From Allocoleopsis franciscana PCC 7113 (lineage in GTDB: Bacteria > Cyanobacteriota > Cyanobacteriia > Cyanobacteriales > Coleofasciculaceae), in contig NC_019738.1 in assembly GCF_000317515.1 (NCBI RefSeq), forward strand, positions 5,048,001 through 5,112,000: a DNA stretch of 64,000 bases. Reading direction: 5' to 3'. The notes under the pieces were generated by a model, which worked only from the letters and a program-made list of their open reading frames with translations, made no database searches and had not been told where the DNA came from. Positions 61,515 through 64,000 of this stretch are shown piece by piece (positions within the stretch are counted from its first letter, which is position 1; each line of letters begins with the position of its first letter). The position numbers and the translations under genes were made by a program.

Positions 61515-62039
61515 TTAGTTAAGGTCGGGTAGTCTCAATGGCTGCACTCCCTTCTCTGGATCGACGACCGCCGCTTTAGGAATCTCGATCACGGGTTGAT
61601 TGAGTGCAATCTCTAGGGTTTCAGCCGTAGCATCGGGATTTTGAGCCAATTGGGGCACTAATGAGCGACCACCGGGTAAAATTCCTGATACAGCACTGAC
61701 AAACAGAGCAGCGATCGCAGCTCCACCCCAGAGTACTGTTCTTCGGTTCCGGCGTCTATCAATGCGTGAGAATACTTGCTCGGCTGTCTGTTGCGCTGTT
61801 ACGGCAGGGGTTGGTACGGGAAGCTGATGCATTCCCTGACGCAGCTTTAGGAGTCGAGTGTACAAGTGCTGCATCGTTGAGTCCGTAGACAGCAACTCTT
61901 GCACTTGTTTACGCTCTTGTGCGGTTACCTCACCATCAATGTAAGCGCTGAGCAATTCAAAGCGATCGCGCTGCAAGCTATCCATTTGTGTGACAGCTTC
62001 CTGTTTAGACTGTTTACCAGCTTCAAAATTGGAGGTCAT
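61515..62039 (-). CDS. Anti-sigma factor for the ECF sigma factor SigG (SapG-like)
   Basis: 174 aa, ATG 62039. The N-terminal part (RDRFELLSAYIDGEVTAQERKQVQELLSTDSTMQHLYTRL) is a zinc-less anti-sigma domain of the RseA/ASD type, binding the sigma factor in the cytoplasm. One membrane helix follows (TVLWGGAAIAALFVSAVSGI), then a periplasmic tail. The upstream gene encodes the sigma factor, 112 bp away. In Synechocystis a similar pair is slr1545-slr1546, recalled knowledge. Confidence 0.85.
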   Translation of the reverse strand: MTSNFEAGKQSKQEAVTQMDSLQRDRFELLSAYIDGEVTAQERKQVQELLSTDSTMQHLYTRLLKLRQGMHQLPVPTPAVTAQQTAEQVFSRIDRRRNRRTVLWGGAAIAALFVSAVSGILPGGRSLVPQLAQNPDATAETLEIALNQPVIEIPKAAVVDPEKGVQPLRLPDLN

Positions 62040-62151
62040 TTTCGTATCACCACCGAGTCATAGCAAGCGCCTATTGTACTGATATTTTATAGATTCCGTC
62101 ATAAACCAACAACCCCCTAGGGGTAAGCGCTATTAGGAATCAGATGGATGC

Positions 62152-62832
62152 TCAGGCTTCCAAATAGGTTTGGAGCTGAGATTGTAGTCTCGATCTGGCT
62201 CTGGCAATTCTCGACTTTACAGTCCCCAAAGAGACACCCGTGATTTCGGCAATCTCTTCATAAGCCATGCCTTCAATTTCTCTTAGGACGATGGTGGTGC
62301 GGAACACTTCTGGCAAGTCTGAGATTGCCTCGCGGAGCTGTTCATAAAACTCCCGTGTCGTCATGTCTTCTTCTGGATTGGGTGTTTCCGAGGCAATTTC
62401 CCAATCCATTTCACCGTCATCTAGGCGACGTGGAGCATCTAACGACAGAGGATTCGCCACTCGTTTGCGTTTACGCAGTTCATCGTAGAAGAGATTGGTG
62501 GCAATTCGACTCAACCATCCCCGGAACTTCACAGGCTCATTTAACCGCTTGATGTTCCGGTAAACTCGAATCCAGACTTCTTGCGCCAAGTCAGCTCTGT
62601 CCTGCCAGTCTGGAGCCAGATGGTACAAAATCTTATCAACATGAGATTGGTACCGTCGTAAAAGCTCAGCAAAGGCAGTCCGATCAGGGCTTAGTCCGTC
62701 CTGACAGCGCAAAATTAAGTCATAGTTAGAGAGTTTGTCAGGTTGCACCGATACTTGAGGAGGTGTGACTTCACCTAATTGAGGAAGCGTTACCTCACCG
62801 GTTGACCAGGATAAAGAAATCGATTGGCTCAT
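62152..62832 (-). CDS. sigG: ECF RNA polymerase sigma factor SigG
   Basis: 226 aa from ATG 62832 (MSQSISLSWSTG), chosen over the longest frame that begins with TTG 62871. Region 2 covers LLRRYQSHVDKILYHL to LAQEVWIRVYRNIKRL, and region 4 has LREIEGMAYEEIAEITGVSLGTVKSRIARARSRL, with the helix-turn-helix. The acidic linker between 2 and 4 (DDGEMDWEIASETPNPEED) is typical of cyanobacterial SigG. Its activity is held by the membrane anti-sigma factor downstream, so it likely responds to envelope or photooxidative stress. Confidence 0.9.
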   Translation of the reverse strand: MSQSISLSWSTGEVTLPQLGEVTPPQVSVQPDKLSNYDLILRCQDGLSPDRTAFAELLRRYQSHVDKILYHLAPDWQDRADLAQEVWIRVYRNIKRLNEPVKFRGWLSRIATNLFYDELRKRKRVANPLSLDAPRRLDDGEMDWEIASETPNPEEDMTTREFYEQLREAISDLPEVFRTTIVLREIEGMAYEEIAEITGVSLGTVKSRIARARSRLQSQLQTYLEA

Positions 62833-63073
62833 GGATGGAATGGGTGCTAGAACATCCTTCTTCTTCCCCAAGACGCCCGACTTTCAGCAAGAGTTCCCGC
62901 ATCAACAAGTAAATCTTTTATTTTACAAGGAATTGCTCAAAGTGTAACTAGTAAACTACTCATTATGACTTTTAGAGAAGTTAGCCGCATCCCCCAAAAG
63001 GATAGTATTAGAAATTTTTGAGGTCGGTTTCGGAAAAAACAGTGAGTGCCGACTTTCTACATCCCCCATATAT

Positions 63074-63155
63074 GGCAGAAGGCAGAAGGCAGAAGGCAGA
63101 AGGCAGGAGGCAGGAGGCAGGAGGCAGGAGGCAGGAGGCAGGAGTAGGCAGAAGG
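63074..63155. repeat. Heptamer tandem repeat GGCAGAA/GGCAGGA (about 11 copies)
   Basis: Uninterrupted ggcagaa (four copies) then ggcagga (six copies) and a last ggcagaa after a two-base interruption. A shorter open frame through it (63018-63230) is an artefact of the period-7 repeat and is not a gene. Lies in the promoter-side gap 62833-63265 between sigG and the response regulator. Confidence 0.9.
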
Positions 63156-63265
63156 TTTTTTACTGGTACGTGGTCATTTACAGCCGTTCAATCTGTCCTA
63201 AGCTTTATGGCGACAGCTATAGGTCGTTGAGGCAGAGGAGTATTGTTGAGTATCGTTGAGAAAGT

Positions 63266-63763
63266 ATGCCGACCAAATATCCCTGTGGAGTTAGGGCGAA
63301 AGTGACTAATCCCAGAAAGCGAATCACAATTCTCTTAGCAGAAGATACGATTGCAGACCAAAGCTTGATGAAACAAGCCCTAAAAATAAGTCGAATACTC
63401 AACAATTTGTATATTGTCAATGATGGGGAGGAACTGCTGGACTATCTACACCGTCGGCACCAGTACAGCGACATAGCCAGTTCTCCCCGGCCCGATTTAA
63501 TCTTGCTGGATTGGCACCTCCCGAAAATAGACGGGCCAGAGGTGTTACAAGCGATTAAGGCTGACTCAAACTTACGGCGTATCCCGATTGTGGTGCTGAC
63601 TTCCTCAAGTTCTGAGCAAGATATCCGTCGTAGCTATGAACTAGGAGCCAGTTCTTATTTCATCAAACCCATGACCTTTGACGCACTCGTTGAAGCCGTT
63701 AATACATTAGGAGAATACTGGTTTCATATCGTAGAACTGCCGCCTGCTAACGGTAATGCGTAA
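63266..63763 (+). CDS. Single-domain response regulator (Rcp type)
   Basis: 165 aa, ATG 63266. A receiver of the Rcp1 class that usually partners cyanobacterial phytochromes: ITILLAEDTIADQSLM, the acceptor Asp in LILLDWHLPKIDGPEVL, TSSSSEQDI and FIKPMTFDALVEAV. A 20-residue basic N-terminal extension precedes. No output domain, so it acts in a phosphorelay or by protein contact. No kinase is adjacent. The next gene begins 2 bp after its stop. Confidence 0.9.
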   Translation: MPTKYPCGVRAKVTNPRKRITILLAEDTIADQSLMKQALKISRILNNLYIVNDGEELLDYLHRRHQYSDIASSPRPDLILLDWHLPKIDGPEVLQAIKADSNLRRIPIVVLTSSSSEQDIRRSYELGASSYFIKPMTFDALVEAVNTLGEYWFHIVELPPANGNA

Positions 63764-63765
63764 CA

Positions 63766-64000
63766 ATGGCTATCAATTACTCCCTTAAGACAAGCTGGAT
63801 GGTAGTGTGCTTCGGATCAGCGATCCTCTGGTTTTCAGCGGTACAACCTAGGCTGAAACCCTTGTCCGTCATTCCTAAAGTCAAACCTAAACCCAAAATG
63901 GCGCAGGTTTTACCTGCCACCGATTCTCTAAAAATGGCGATCGCAGGGATGAGTTCTCGAATTGTGGTGGATTTGAGTGAAGCCCGCGTTTACAGTTACT
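63766..64000 (+). CDS. L,D-transpeptidase (YkuD family), N-terminal part
   Basis: The frame from ATG 63766 stays open to the end of the window (78 codons). It begins MAINYSLKTSWMVVCFGSAI, a hydrophobic signal/anchor segment, followed by a basic Lys/Pro linker (VIPKVKPKPKMAQVLP) and IVVDLSEARVYSY, the first strand of YkuD transpeptidases that crosslink peptidoglycan. The catalytic Cys lies beyond the window. It follows the response regulator by 2 bp and may share its transcript. Confidence 0.75.
   Translation, partial: MAINYSLKTSWMVVCFGSAILWFSAVQPRLKPLSVIPKVKPKPKMAQVLPATDSLKMAIAGMSSRIVVDLSEARVYSY

Noticed and set aside
63074-63155. Possible CRISPR array
   Set aside because: The units are 7 bp without spacers; it is a plain tandem repeat.
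63018-63230. Open frame through the heptamer repeat near 63.1 kb
   Set aside because: A period-7 repeat stays open in all frames; the product is only repeated Glu/Gly/Arg/Gln without structure.
1-64000. tRNA, rRNA or prophage regions
   Set aside because: No T-loop/anticodon pattern, rRNA motif, integrase-tRNA junction or phage structural gene was seen on either strand by eye.

Overview
The window is chromosomal DNA of a cyanobacterium, most likely a filamentous one. The signs are frequent HIP1 octamers (GCGATCGC), GGCAGAA/GGCAGGA heptamer repeats between genes, cyanobacterial gene sets (tig-clpP-clpX, asd-dapA-rnj, SigG with its anti-sigma factor, PatA-like and CHAT proteins, an XisF-like recombinase, a Mo-nitrogenase C-terminal-domain protein) and a very large set of sensory kinases. 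Species cannot be fixed from this sequence. No rRNA, tRNA or CRISPR array was seen.

Layout. 0-3.1 kb: tig, clpP and clpX (cut by the window edge) on the minus strand, a folding/proteolysis operon. 3.9-8.1 kb: asd, dapA and RNase J on the plus strand. 8.1-14.6 kb: small and hypothetical genes, a lytic transglycosylase, a serine recombinase, a VOC protein and a zinc-ribbon protein. 14.8-17.9 kb: sulfate uptake (sbpA, cysT, cysW) behind a leader with a 13-bp inverted repeat. 18.3-32.5 kb: a signalling island with two hybrid histidine kinases, a relic of a metal P-type ATPase, a PatA-like regulator, and a chemosensory operon mcp-cheA-cheB-cheR whose CheA carries three HPt domains spaced exactly 181 residues apart. 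32.7-35.1 kb: a TPR-like membrane protein and an aminotransferase. 35.4-40.4 kb: two DUF2231 membrane proteins and coxB-coxA-coxC of an alternative terminal oxidase whose subunit II has lost the CuA site. 40.6-46.9 kb: one 2,077-residue Ser/Thr kinase-ATPase-GAF-PAS-histidine kinase with several repeat elements inside its reading frame.

46.9-50.6 kb: a GMC oxidoreductase followed by a compact three-gene cassette (DUF488, DUF488, dual-OB protein). The cassette is bracketed by two copies of the 3' end of the GMC gene, with a frameshifted Uma2 relic at its left edge. This is the best candidate here for a mobile, poorly described system. 50.7-55.2 kb: a 1,528-residue secreted haemagglutinin-type protein ending in a CHAT caspase-like domain. 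55.8-57.6 kb: a ParM-like actin and a ParR-like partner. 58.1-60 kb: a retropepsin-like lipoprotein and a GNAT acetyltransferase. 60.3-64 kb: era, the SigG/anti-sigma pair, an Rcp-type response regulator and the start of an L,D-transpeptidase.

Several starts were moved downstream of the longest open frame because a ribosome binding site, a signal peptide or family length favours it; each case is stated. Family names come from recognition of motifs in the translated sequence; no database search was possible.
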